NCBI GenBank assembly: GCA_022749755.1
Contig: CM040440.1
Coordinates: 11,767,269-11,831,268 of the forward strand
Length of the DNA stretch: 64,000 bases
Source: Azadirachta indica
Lineage: Eukaryota; Streptophyta; Magnoliopsida; Sapindales; Meliaceae
Reading direction: 5' to 3'
This document shows positions 22,540-33,720 of this stretch, one piece after another. The notes beneath the pieces are model-generated. The model ran no database searches, had not been told where the DNA came from, and saw only the letters and a program-made list of their open reading frames with translations. The stretch's first letter is position 1; each line of letters starts with the position of its first letter. The translations under genes were made by a program, and so were the position numbers.

Positions 22540-23998
22540 GTAAAAAATATTGGAGGAAACCCAGAAACAAGCCCAAGAGATGAAAGGCCTATAGTTGCTA
22601 AACATAGAATTAAAGGAATTATAGAAATTGAGTAGAAAACTTTTCTGCTCGAATTTCTTTAAACAACTTTCAGTATTTCAAGCATAACTTTTGATAGAGA
22701 ACTTCAAAAAGGATGATCTTGATGTTTACAAAAGCTAAGAGAAAGCTCTACAATGTTTATGTTGAAGATTTTCCTAAGAACGACCATCTTAAAAGAGAAA
22801 ATTGAGCATTAATTCAGAGGTTGAAAGCTATCTATTTTTAGAATGAGTACATAATGTCATTGATTACATCGATGAGTACATGATGTTATTATTTTCATCA
22901 ATACATGCATGATGTCATTGCTTACACCTTTTGAGAGTTAAGTAGAGAATGCTATAAAATACCCCTTAGCTTGAACTTTAAGAAAAGGAGAAATAATCTA
23001 AAGATTTAAGAATCCAATCTTCACTACAAGAACTCTTAAGTTTCTCACCATTGAAGGGAGTATTGTTGGAGAGAAGAGGAGGATATTCTTGCTGAGTAGA
23101 ATTATCATCTTTTGTCTAGTAATCTTCACCAAAAGATTAAGGAGGAGATCAATCATCTTCAGAACCTATGGTGAACCTTAAAAAATAAAAGCTTTCTTTG
23201 TAAGTTTGTTTATATTTCAAGATGTTTATAACTTTCATAATTAGATTTATAGCCTTGAATTTAATAATAGAAGTGTAAATAAATTGTGGGAGTTTGGCTT
23301 TGCTATTAAAATGATATTGAATATTTTGTGAAATGTATTTAACTAGAGTTTGAGATTATTTCTTATTCATTGATCTGTATAATTTTGATTATGAATTGTG
23401 GACTTGCTATCTATTATTTGTGATTAAAATTAGTTGAGAATTAAGGTGTTAGAAATATCATCTTTCTTTACTTAAGCTCTCTTGAACAAGTATTTAAATT
23501 GAATCTATTGATTTGGTTTGATTTAAATGGTTTAACTGATTTCTTTATATTAATATAGTTATTTAAGTAGAAGTTTCATATCAAGAATATATTTAATTAA
23601 TTGTAGGTGAGAATTATTATGATCATTAGAATTCTCTAGTTTAGTAGAAAAACCAATAATTTAAATTGCTTTATATTTGTTTAATTCAATTAATATTTTA
23701 ATATTAGATTAGATAGCTAGCTAACTTTTATTTAATTTCATTGAATTCAATACAATTTCATTGTTTTCAAAATTCTTCTAATTTAGCTATTTAATCACTT
23801 TATCTCAAATAACCTGAAATTGACATTTGATTACATTAGAGTATTTATGATTTTATGTTTTATTTAATTTATAAGTAATTAAAAGGAAATAATAAGAATT
23901 TAAACCACTACAATTCCTCAAGAAATCGACCTCGAGGTGAACTTATCATTAGTTATTAATAATTTGTACACTTGCGAGCATTTAAAATTTACACATCA
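22540..23998 (+). mobile_element. LTR-like remnant, possibly solo
   Basis: It starts near TGTAAAAAATATTGGAGG and ends TTTACACATCA. Inside is a TATA-like CTATAAAATACCCC (about 22953). Near the 3' end is the phrase CAAGAAATCGACCTCGAGG followed by GTACACTTGCGAGC, which is characteristic of many plant gypsy LTR 3' ends. No PBS follows, so it could be a solo LTR. Boundaries are uncertain. Confidence 0.4.
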
Positions 23999-25895
23999 GT
24001 AAGGTCAGTAACATGTCATTTGCAATATTTAAAAAGACGAAGAAGAAGAAGAAGAAAAGATTCAAGGCTAAATTTTGAGATTGAATTGTAAGTTGTGCTA
24101 TACAAAATATGAGTAGGCTTTGGTGAGTTCCAGTTGCATAAAAATTTCTTATAGTTCTATACGAGAATCTTAAAATATTGAGAATTTTCGTTCAATTCAG
24201 CTAATTTAAAAAAATTTAGTCAAAACAATAAGTCCAAAAATATTGTGGCGATTTATTGAGAACCTTTATTTTATAAGGAATTTTCTTTTTGATCAAAGAT
24301 AACAGCTTTTCAAAAGGAAAACTTTTATTTTGTTAAATTTCTTTTAATTTATCTAAAACAAGAGTCGTTTCTTTACATTGTAACTACCTACTCTATTTTA
24401 TTAAGATATATGAAAGAAACTTTATTTTCCTTGTAAATATTACTATTATTTTATAAGGAATATCCAAAATAAATAGATAAATAAAGAGTATAAGTTTCTT
24501 TCAGGTACGTAAACATCCCACAATACGTCAATATCCGATAAATAACTCGCCTTTTGCTTGTGACCCAATTGACACCTAGAGCCAGAAACTCCAATTTCTC
24601 GGCCAAATATTGGTAAAATCCTAAAGATAATAATTTTGAGGCTGTCAGTTGTTCAAGCTATTTTGATTACACATTCAGCTTATTAGCACAAATGAACAAT
24701 TCAACGCCCCATCGTCATTCTCGGTGGTCACCGTCTCTTAACATTTCCGTGTGTTTCATGATCACTATTTGCTAGACTGGCACATCGACTCCTATTCAAG
24801 GCTTGTATATAACACAGTTACAGCTCTTCACAGTCTCATACAAAGTTTGAACACCACCTCTCTTGGGCTCAAGGGGACAAAGAGGAGTGGTGGCCCTCAT
24901 TCCCAATCTCAGAAATTGGGTGATGTTGCTTGCAGCCAGATCGTTTAGTGTGATTCGTAGCAAATATAAAAAGAGCACCAGCTTAACATTCTATTGAAGG
25001 TGAAGAACTGCACAGGCGGGTGAACCTAAACACTTTACACATGAATAAATATCATGCCCAATTACAGTATTCATATATTTTTGTTGTAAGTAATCATAAC
25101 TAAACAGTAATTAAAGATTATTAATTGCAAAACGTTAGGTAAGGTGATAAAGTATGCAGCAATCTACAAGGAAAATTTACGGAAAAAGAAGTTGCAGCGA
25201 TTGTGCACACGAGAGGAAACTACCTTATCTGAGTTAACTCAAGTGGTAAACTCACCTTTTGGTTGGTGCTCGTACGGGGGTTTGAGCCATCGCTCTCTCC
25301 AATCATTTGTAGCAGGCAGAAGTGGGCATAGACTTCCAGACATTGCTATCATAGTACCATTACTTTTCTGCTAGCACATCAAAATACAAGCCCAACTGCA
25401 TGTTTGGGATTGTTGTAATAAAGACATAACTAAAGGTTTTTGGTTAACACCTCAGTTTTGCTTGGTAGCTAATATATGATTCAGCATTTCCGTTCTTATG
25501 TTCCAATATGTTCCCAAATTGCAGACTTAACACAAACTGGATGCTAATTTCTAGAATACATGTTTACTATAAAGGTAAAGCAACAAATTTTTCACATCCA
25601 TGGAATGTAACTCAGAAATATTTATATCAAAACATTTCCTTAAGTAATATTTGATACAAAATGAATTTCTATCTATAAGTATATCAACATATTCCTATGA
25701 AGAATTTTGTAAGACACTCGAAACATAATGATTGTCAATAAAGTATCCGAAAATATACAGAAGGAAAGAGAAGAGCGAGCAAAAATGCACTTGTAAAAGA
25801 GATTTCTTTCATCACTTTAATGTGTGGTTGGCATCAACTTAGTGCTTTTGATATGTTTCCACCGCCAATCTGCAAACCACAAAAAATTTGAATAT
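23999..25895. other. Intergenic sequence downstream of the ribonucleoprotein gene
   Basis: It contains a GAAGAAGAA run near 24038-24055 and a possible SINE (25235-25390). A minus-strand frame at 24796-24948 reads GMRATTPLCPLEPKRGGVQ, but no known family was recognised. The part next to 25895 should include the 3' UTR of the minus-strand gene. Confidence 0.4.
25235..25390 (+). repeat. Possible tRNA-derived SINE
   Basis: An A-box-like TAACTCAAGTGG (25235-25246) is followed 33 bases later by a B-box-like GTTTGAGCC (25280-25288). Each has one mismatch to the Pol III consensus, and the spacing fits tRNA-derived SINEs. The 3' end is not defined. Confidence 0.4.
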
Positions 25896-28800
25896 CTAAG
25901 ACTCTGCTGGTTGATCCTGGGATACATCTTCCTCTTCCTTGTTACTCACAGATACAATATCCTCTTCTTCGTTGCTCTCAGATATATCATCATTCTTTTG
26001 ACTAAGTTTCAAACATACAGGGCGGCCCATCAACTCCTGACAGAGGAAGACTAAAAGGCTCAAACAATTCTGCATCTGATCAGACATAAATTGAAATGCA
26101 GTAACATGCATATGACAATCTAATTTTTTTTTTCCTTAAAAAAATTAAATGGCAAAGAGTACATAGCAATAAATTACATATGCATAAATATCATCCATGC
26201 AGGCATGGCTACCTAAAATTAATAGACCACAAAAAAACACAAACACAAATGACAGCTGAAAATACATATGCACAACTCTAATCCAAAAAAACTTCTTCCA
26301 CATAAATCATTGCTTCATACAGTGATATTAAATTATTACAATGAGGTTACAAACTGATTAAGCCACTTTGTCTGATGACAGGAATTGATTTTGATGGTTT
26401 CCTGATATCTCTGTTTGCCCAATGCAACAAAGTGCGTGTACCCAAACAGTGTAGAAGTACACGGAAAGATAAACATGTTGCCCAATTGACTGCAACAAAC
26501 AATAAAAGTATGCTCCCTAAAGTACTAACTATTCATAATTCAAGCGCTATGAATCTAAGTTCTCAAGGAAATAGCCTAACTGGTTTGGCTTCTTAATGTA
26601 GAAGTAAGAGGTCAAGGGATCAATTCCCCTTACACCAACAACGGAGGGGAAATTTATTTAATTTGAATTTGTACATGAGTGGGGTGACGTTTAGGGGGGT
26701 GTGGAAATGTCAAAACCCAGAAAAAAGCACTATGAGTCAATGAGTAGAACTAGGTTTATGTCAAAAGTTTCAATACTAACAAAACTATTAGACATCTAGC
26801 TATTTATAGTCTATAACATCTTAAAATCTATGTCAATGCCAAACAATCATGGGGAAGATTTATTCGGTCGCATTCCTTAAATCACTCCATATTGTATCAT
26901 TTTCATGATTGCCTCCAGAAGTTAAGAGATTCTAACATTATTCCAACAAATGGGTTCTGTTTCTAGTCACCAGAAGGCTCCTTAATAGCTGAAAACTAGA
27001 ATAAAGAAAAGTTATCTAGAACCAAATTTAGTTTGTGAAGACAGTTGAAACTGTGAATGCTATGCATTAGCATGAACTCTTTGGCCTCAATAGTGAAGTT
27101 GTATTAAGATATGGTCTTTGATTTCTTCAAAATCAGCATATATTTTGTGAAGCTCAAGGCACAGTCATGGGAGATATTACTTGCACATTGACCATCCCAA
27201 AGTAGATTTTCTGGCTAATTCTGTAGAGAAACAAAGTGATCGAAATATTGACACCAGGCTGCAGGAATCACATGTATGTTATCAATGACTAGTCCCATAG
27301 TTCCATTTGCTTTTTTTTTTTTCATATTTGTAGCAACATCGAAACTAAATAACAACAAATAACCAAGTAAACATAGGACGAGTTTCCACAAATGCAAAGA
27401 AAAAGTTTTCTTCAAAGCAACTGCGTATGAGCTGCGTAAAAAGGAAAAAGGAAAGGAAATTAAATAGCTCAGCCTATTAATATTTCGTAATCAACAACAA
27501 AAAACTATATTACCCTGCTAAGTAATTTCAAGTTGATTGCCTAAACCAAGGACTCAAAATCCCAACCCAGCAAATGTATACAAAAGAGACTATATGAGAA
27601 CTAAATTTAGCTTATTCACAAAATAACCACAATTTACATAGCCCATGCGATTGAGGAGTTGATAACTTAGTTTCACTTACCTTTCCATCCAAAGAAGAAA
27701 TTGCAGCCTCTGCTTCCTCCATTGTGGCAAATGAAACAAAGCCGTACCCAGCTGACCTTCCTTGATTGCTCTCAAATACAACCTTGGCTGAAACAGGGTT
27801 AAAATTAACTGAAAAAAATTCTCTGAGATGGCTAGATCTAACTTTCCAGGCAAGATTTGACACATAAAGCTTATGTCGTGTTTCTCCAGCAGGAGGACTT
27901 GGGGAACTTGCAGAACGCGGAGGACGTGGTCTCTTGAATTTCTTTGCAAACTCAACCCTAATAATTCTCCCAGACACTTCCTGCATGATGAATCATAAAC
28001 GAACAAAATTAATGGATTTCCTAAATGATAATTTTCCATTGATGATGCTCAATATACTGAAATTCACAGTAAAACTTCTCTCCGCAACAACAACAAGCCA
28101 CTACCAGCAAACAAGCATTGATAGGCAAAAGATAACAGAGAAAAGAACACAACTGAGTTATTGATAAAGAACTCTTAGAAACATCCAAGCTACCTAAGTT
28201 TATGAACCTTGTACTCCACCTCCGTTTTTTTCAACCAATTACTGCAGTTTGGTAATGATCAGACAACTTTGAGAAGAAAAGGCAAAAAGGCATAATCACC
28301 AATGTGTGTGAACAAAAACATCATAGAGAACCATTGATGCCAAAGTGAGATTTCTTCCTGCTCAAGAATAAAATTTTACCCTGAAAACTAATAAGGCTTT
28401 GAGAATATCATATAAGATATGAAAACTGGAGTGCTGAAATATTGAAAAATTAAAAAATTAAAAAATTATTCTTCCACTGACACTAGCAAATAATCCTTTA
28501 AATGAGTCATGTGAATGCATTTAAACCAATGAAAGAACCCATAATTTTCATAAATATCAACCCTTTGAATTTCTATGAACATAAACATACAAGAAACGTA
28601 AAATACAGTTAGGTATAACAGAAGCAAGAATAATCAATGTAACTATCCAAAGTCCATGGCACAGTACATATATCAACCACCAACTTACCTGAGTGTCCAA
28701 TTGATTGACAGCAGCCTCTGCATCTTCCGCAGAAGCCATTGTCACAAATGCAAAGTTTCTGCTTTTCCCATCTTTATGCTTTATAATCTAAAATTTAACA

Positions 28801-29223
28801 GATTACAGTTATAAAGCATATTACAAAAACATAAGAAATGGAAAAAAAACAGAAAAAGAAAGTAACAACCTCGACATCTGCAACAGTCCCACATTTGCCG
28901 AAGACGTCCTTGATATCTGCAACAGAGAGAGACCAAGGCAAATTAAACACATACAGCTTTCTCCTTACATTTTGTTTCTGATTTTGCTCTGGTTTTGTTT
29001 CTACTGTTGTTTCTTCTACAGTAGAGCATAGTTGAGAGCTTATTTTTCGTGTTGGGTTGGTAAGACGAAGGAGAGGAAAATTAGAGGAAACTGAACTGGT
29101 AGAATTGGAAACGGGGAGGAGCTTTATGGTGAGTGGCACTTTGGGAGATAAACAGGCGTAATTAGAAAGAGAAGAATAGGGTGACAAGATTGACAGCATA
29201 GCTGCTTCTAATGCTGCTGCCAT
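25896..29223 (-). CDS. Chloroplast ribonucleoprotein with two RRM domains (CP33-like), four exons
   Basis: This is a nuclear gene for a plastid RNA-binding protein of 297 residues. Exons on the minus strand: 29223-28870, 28787-28689, 27980-27681 and 26036-25896 (stop TAG). All introns are GT-AG and phase 0, of 82, 708 and 1644 bases. Residues 1 to about 60 are Ser/Thr-rich and poor in acidic residues, like a transit peptide. RRM1 has RNP2 KLYVFNLP (89-96) and RNP1 KSRNFAFV (126-133, Asn in place of the usual Gly). RRM2 has RNP2 KLYVSNLA (188-195) and RNP1 SAGYGFVSF (227-235). An acidic tail ends the protein. Members of this family bind and stabilise or help edit chloroplast transcripts. An in-frame ATG at 29337 would add 38 residues. 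The ATG at 29223 was chosen because MAAALEAAML is the usual start in relatives. A TATA-like element lies near 29369-29377 (-). The gene looks intact and is flanked by transposons. Confidence 0.9.
26560..26680 (+). repeat. tRNA-derived SINE-like sequence in intron 3
   Basis: A perfect A box TAGCCTAACTGG (26572-26583) and a perfect B box GATCAATTC (26618-26626), 34 bases apart, form a Pol III promoter. The B box sits in a GGGATCAATTCCCC context, like a T-loop. It lies antisense within the third intron of the ribonucleoprotein gene. The ends are not defined. Confidence 0.55.
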
Positions 29224-29337
29224 GGAGGGCCTGGTTCTTCTGAATGGCAAGGAATGGGAAAATGAAGCGGATAACTGAATGATTGGACTATGTGGATAAT
29301 TTGGTGGGACATTTTCTACAGTAATTAAAATTGACAT

Positions 29338-30267
29338 TCAATTTTCTCAATTAATTACTATTTAAAATTTATATAAAAAATAATTTAATTAAATTAAAAT
29401 ACCTTCACAAAATTTTTTAAAATATAATTAATATTTACTTTTATCAAGAGTATTTTCATTCAAAAAATTTTAAATAAATCATTTTTATAATAAATTTTAA
29501 ATAATATGTATTACTAAAAATTCAGTTTAAATTTGAGACATTTTGATTAATTTTCTCTAATTCGGTTATTTACTAATTTTATTAATTTCCTTTCCTTTTC
29601 AAACTTTTTATTTTAGCGATAGCATCACATTTCTCCAATACCTTCTTATTTCACACCCACGAGATTTAGACTTCTATCACTTAAAAGAAAAGAATGGAGA
29701 TTGAACCATATATCTTGATATAGTATTATTCAACTAATCCCAAATGATGAATTCACTAAAATGCTCCTTTATTATTTATTTTAAAAATGATTTTTTTATA
29801 ATATCTATTTTTATCTTATTACGTGTGCTAGTTAATTCAAGCATACAAAGTAAACAAAATGACCACAGAATAAAAACTAAGAAAATTGAAAACTTGATTT
29901 GAAGTATAAATTTTTTTCAATAAGCATTCTCCAAATGTAGCACTTAAAGACATATATTAATAAAATTGATTAAAAAACCAAGAAAAAATAAATTATTTCC
30001 AACTTCTTTTTTACTATATAAGGATTTGAGAAAGTGAAATTTTCTTTTTCTGACAAAATGAAAAATATTAAATAACAATATTTTACACATTTACCTTTAT
30101 ACTTAACGGTCAACTAACGATCAAATATAACTATAGTGGAGTTAAGTAATACATTTTCCATAGTCTCCATTTAAGTAATAAAATTTCAAACTTCAAGGGA
30201 AGAATGTGATAATGTTCCTTTTATTTTTTTATTTTATTTTTATTTTTTAGTATCACTCATAAGAATT
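29338..30267. other. Intergenic AT-rich region upstream of the ribonucleoprotein gene
   Basis: It includes the likely promoter of the minus-strand gene close to 29340-29450. The rest shows no gene. Confidence 0.4.
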
Positions 30268-30999
30268 AGGAAAATTTCTAACTATGACCATTTTTTAACT
30301 CCAAAATTTACAAATGACTACTATTTAAAATTTTGTTAAAAAATGACTCTAAAAAATTGTTGGACAAAGATAACCCCTATGACCAAAGTTAACAAAACAC
30401 AAAAATCCTATTGATACTTTACTAATCACACTTTCTAATAAAAATCCCAAACCTAACTTTCTAGTAAAACCTAATGATGATTTTGTAGGTGTACTCGTGA
30501 TAGCAAACAATGGCAAAGGTCAAGTTGGACGGCGAGACTTTTGGAAGTTGTTGACAATGCAAATTGATGGTGGTAGAGGCAAATTGACGACAGTAAGTTT
30601 AACGATTTCTTTTCTAATTTTAGCCTTAAATACATTGAAATTGAACGATTTAAATCATTTATCTTAGTAAATTACATGTATATATGTTAGGGAAAATAAC
30701 CATAATCATATGCTTTAAGTTAAGGTTTGAATTGGTTAGAAAATTTGGTGTAATTTTGGTTAGTAAAATAAACTATACAAGTGTTCCTCGATACTTTCAA
30801 GCATGCAAACTCGAAAGTCCAATTTTGCCTGCGCTTAAAAGTATCAATTTGGCCATACTCAAAATTGCAGTTTTGTATTTTCTAGTGAGGCCAAATACAT
30901 ACTTTCGAACAAAAACAAAACTAGACTTTCAAGTTGGTTGATGAGGAGATGTGGTTTGTCATAGGGGGCATTTGCACTTTTTTTCCCTAATGGAGTTTG

Positions 31000-31870
31000 G
31001 TTTGATTATGGGGCTAAGGTTTGGGCTATTTTCAAGTGATGTTAATGGGAGCCATCAATTAAGAGATACATATCTCGATGGGCTATCGACCTTTCTATTA
31101 GACAACGTAGATCAAGTATAAGGAGTTGGACATCATTGCGATAAGTGAATGGATGCAATAAGGTTGTCCTTGTTTTACTTACTTGAGAGGTTGTTGTTAG
31201 GCAAGGGATACCAAGCTATAGATACTAGATGACATGGATGAGTTCAATTGATTTTTGTAAAGTTCAACAGTGTGGCACTATACATTCTAGTTATTAAGTA
31301 GGATGATGATTGACAAGTAGACCACAATAGAGAAAAGGTGGCTAAGGTAAAAGCTAAGGAGAAGATGCATACGAACTAGTAGAATGTCAAGGGCTTTTCG
31401 ATTGTATTTCAGGTATGTATTAAATGATAAATTAGTTTGGCTTTGTCCTTCCATATGAGACTAACATATATTTTTGTATATTGTTGCAAATTTGGATGCA
31501 TGAGGTCATTTCTAGTACAAGATTAGTATTGGCACGCATTACCAATGCTTGTCTTCCTTATATGCTGCATTGGATATCCACAAAGAAGAACATTTGTGCT
31601 AAGAGCATCATTACTCATATATTAAGCTCTAAATCAGTTAGTGTTGCATTCGTTAGTTTTTAAGTTGCACTACTTGCTATGTAATTTAGTTAATGTGAAT
31701 ATATTGCTTGTTAACCCCTAATTCTTTTTTGGTGCAACCTTTTACGGTGGTCCACGTGTTAAAGCCATTAGAGGAGAAAAGGGAGAAGCCATACTTTACA
31801 CCATTGCTGACCTTTGCTAGATATAAAGGTGACTATGACAGCAATTTATTTGTTGAAGAGGTCCCCTAGT
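31000..31870 (+). pseudogene. DUF1985-domain gene relic
   Basis: In broken frames the block GLRFGLFSSDVNGSHQLRDTY (about 31010-31075) is followed by DAIRLSLFYLLERLLLGKG (about 31150-31205). After an apparent intron comes LQIWMHEVISSTRLV...LPYMLHWISTKK (about 31484-31590), then a KPLEEKREKPYFTPLL block (about 31765-31815). This order matches the plant DUF1985 family, normally the N-terminal part of Ulp1-like transposon-carried genes. Several stops and frameshifts show that it is dead. Confidence 0.6.
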
Positions 31871-32399
31871 AACGTGACGCCAATCGAGGAGTTGTAGTAG
31901 CATGGAGGGTGTTGAGGTTGAATAAGGCATAAGGTATACATTTGCATAATTATACTGCACTATTAGTACGATTATAAGATTTATTGATGAAAACAATGCA
32001 TTGAAGAGCACAAGTCACTGTAACCTGCAAGTAGTGGCACGGTCAGATGTAAATCCTCTTACCATTGAGGTAGGGCCTGATGATGACTATCAGATACCTG
32101 CTAAGAGAGCTGACCATGGGCAAGACATGGGTTTTCATCTAGACTCCCTGCAAAACATTGGGCATGGATTCTAGGTAAGCATGTTGACACATGGAGTGAT
32201 ATACATGCTCCTACAGGCAAATTTCAATGCGTTCACTTTATGTGCTCGCTAATAGGAGAAGGAAGTGGGTGCATTCATGGCAAATTTATTCATTTAATGC
32301 AGTTATTTGAAGTGCCTGTCATGTAGGTATAGACATTATAGTTTAACTTTCTTACTTTAAAAAGATTGTTGAGCTGTTATGTTGATTTTGAATATACCA

Positions 32400-32632
32400 A
32401 GGGTTCTAGAGGCCTTGTTGGTTGTGTTTATTTGTGTTATATTATATTTTGGATGTGGTGGGTGTGCCAGAGGCCCTTTTACTTGTGCTTGTTTGTGCTA
32501 TATTAGGTTTTAGATGTGATGAGGGTGTCAAAGGCCTCTTTGGTTATGTTTATTTGTGGTATATTGGTTTTTGGATGTGGTAAGCGTGTTCGATGCCATT
32601 TTATTGTGTCTAGTTGAAATGAATGTTCTTTT
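32400..32632 (+). repeat. 62-bp tandem repeat, about 3.5 copies
   Basis: Units begin near GGTTCTAGAGGCC (32402), GCCAGAGGCCC, GTCAAAGGCC and GTTCGATGCC. Each is followed by TTGTGTTTATTTGTG-type sequence and TTTTGGATGTGGT. It lies inside the DUF1985-Ulp1 element. Confidence 0.75.
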
Positions 32633-33488
32633 GATTATAGGTATTTTTGGATTATCCAAAGCAAAGGGGAAACTATGTCCATTTTTTTCCAGATATATAT
32701 CGAAATGTTACTAACTCATACTGGATTTCTATTTTCATTATAGGTTGACAATGCGAGCGAGGTGAACGTTCGTATCATTTTATGCCTCTCATTAGATTAG
32801 TAAAGTCAGTTTGGCTATAAGTACAAGAAGATGCACCTCTTGTAAAGCCTATATACAAGCCTACTTATGACATGCAAGCATCGACAAAGGAAGGATAGCC
32901 GCACTAAGGGCCATTTTATCTGATTGATCCTCGATGGCCCATCAGACGACACTTATGCTTAGTTCATGCGATGGATGGCTACCCCAAGTAAATAGATCGA
33001 AGGCCAGAGCTTTCCATTGATCTAGTGGTCGGTTAGTGGTGTTTTGGATTTATTGGAATGGCTAGACAATAATGTAAGTGACAAAATTCATGTTAAATTC
33101 AAGATTGAGGTTATGGTAGCTTACTATATTATAATATCTGAAATTGATTTTGTATATATGACACATGTGAATTAAGTATTTGGATTTACTTGTTCACCTA
33201 TAGAAGACGTGCTTGACGCTAGGTTCCTAGCATTAGATTGTTGCATCCATACATCTCTACATAAGTTTCTTGTACACTTTTTAATTATTATCCGTCTAAT
33301 TACATATTTCTATAAGTTTTCTTAATCATGCCATTCGATGCACTTGTTTTTTATTTCGCAATCGTCATTATCTATAGTATGGAAGGGTATTTTGGCATGG
33401 AAGCTTGTTAAAGGCACTTACTAACTCAATATCGGCTTAAAATCGTACATATAAGGTAGGAAGAGCTTAGTGCATAAAGCCTGGGCTA

Positions 33489-33720
33489 ATGTTGATGTTT
33501 TGTATTCCTATTAAAGTGCATAATGATAATTGGGTTGTGTGAGCGATTAATTTTTGTCGACTCTTGATCACAGTATACAACTTTGCCCCTTTTATGTATT
33601 GGGATGACGAGATGAGGACTATAATGAAGCTGTTGTATGAGTTCCTACCCTATTTGATGCAGCTAGGTAGGTTCCATAGCATGCATATAGGTTTGTTGGT
33701 TCTGCACTACCTACATAATT
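33489..33720 (+). pseudogene. Ulp1/C48 peptidase catalytic-region relic
   Basis: One frame with a single TGA reads CIPIKVHNDNWVV...LLITVYNF...MKLLYEFLPYLMQ. This matches the core of plant Ulp1-like SUMO proteases, in which a His precedes the Trp and an Asp follows VY. Here both positions are Asn (DNW and VYN), so the catalytic His and Asp are lost. The catalytic Cys region was not found. It follows the DUF1985 relic in the expected order. Confidence 0.5.

Noticed and set aside
24796..24978. Minus-strand frame reading GMRATTPLCPLEPKRGGVQ, looking like a last exon
   Set aside because: No family was recognised, no convincing splice partner or upstream exons were found, and it lies beyond the stop codon of the ribonucleoprotein gene.
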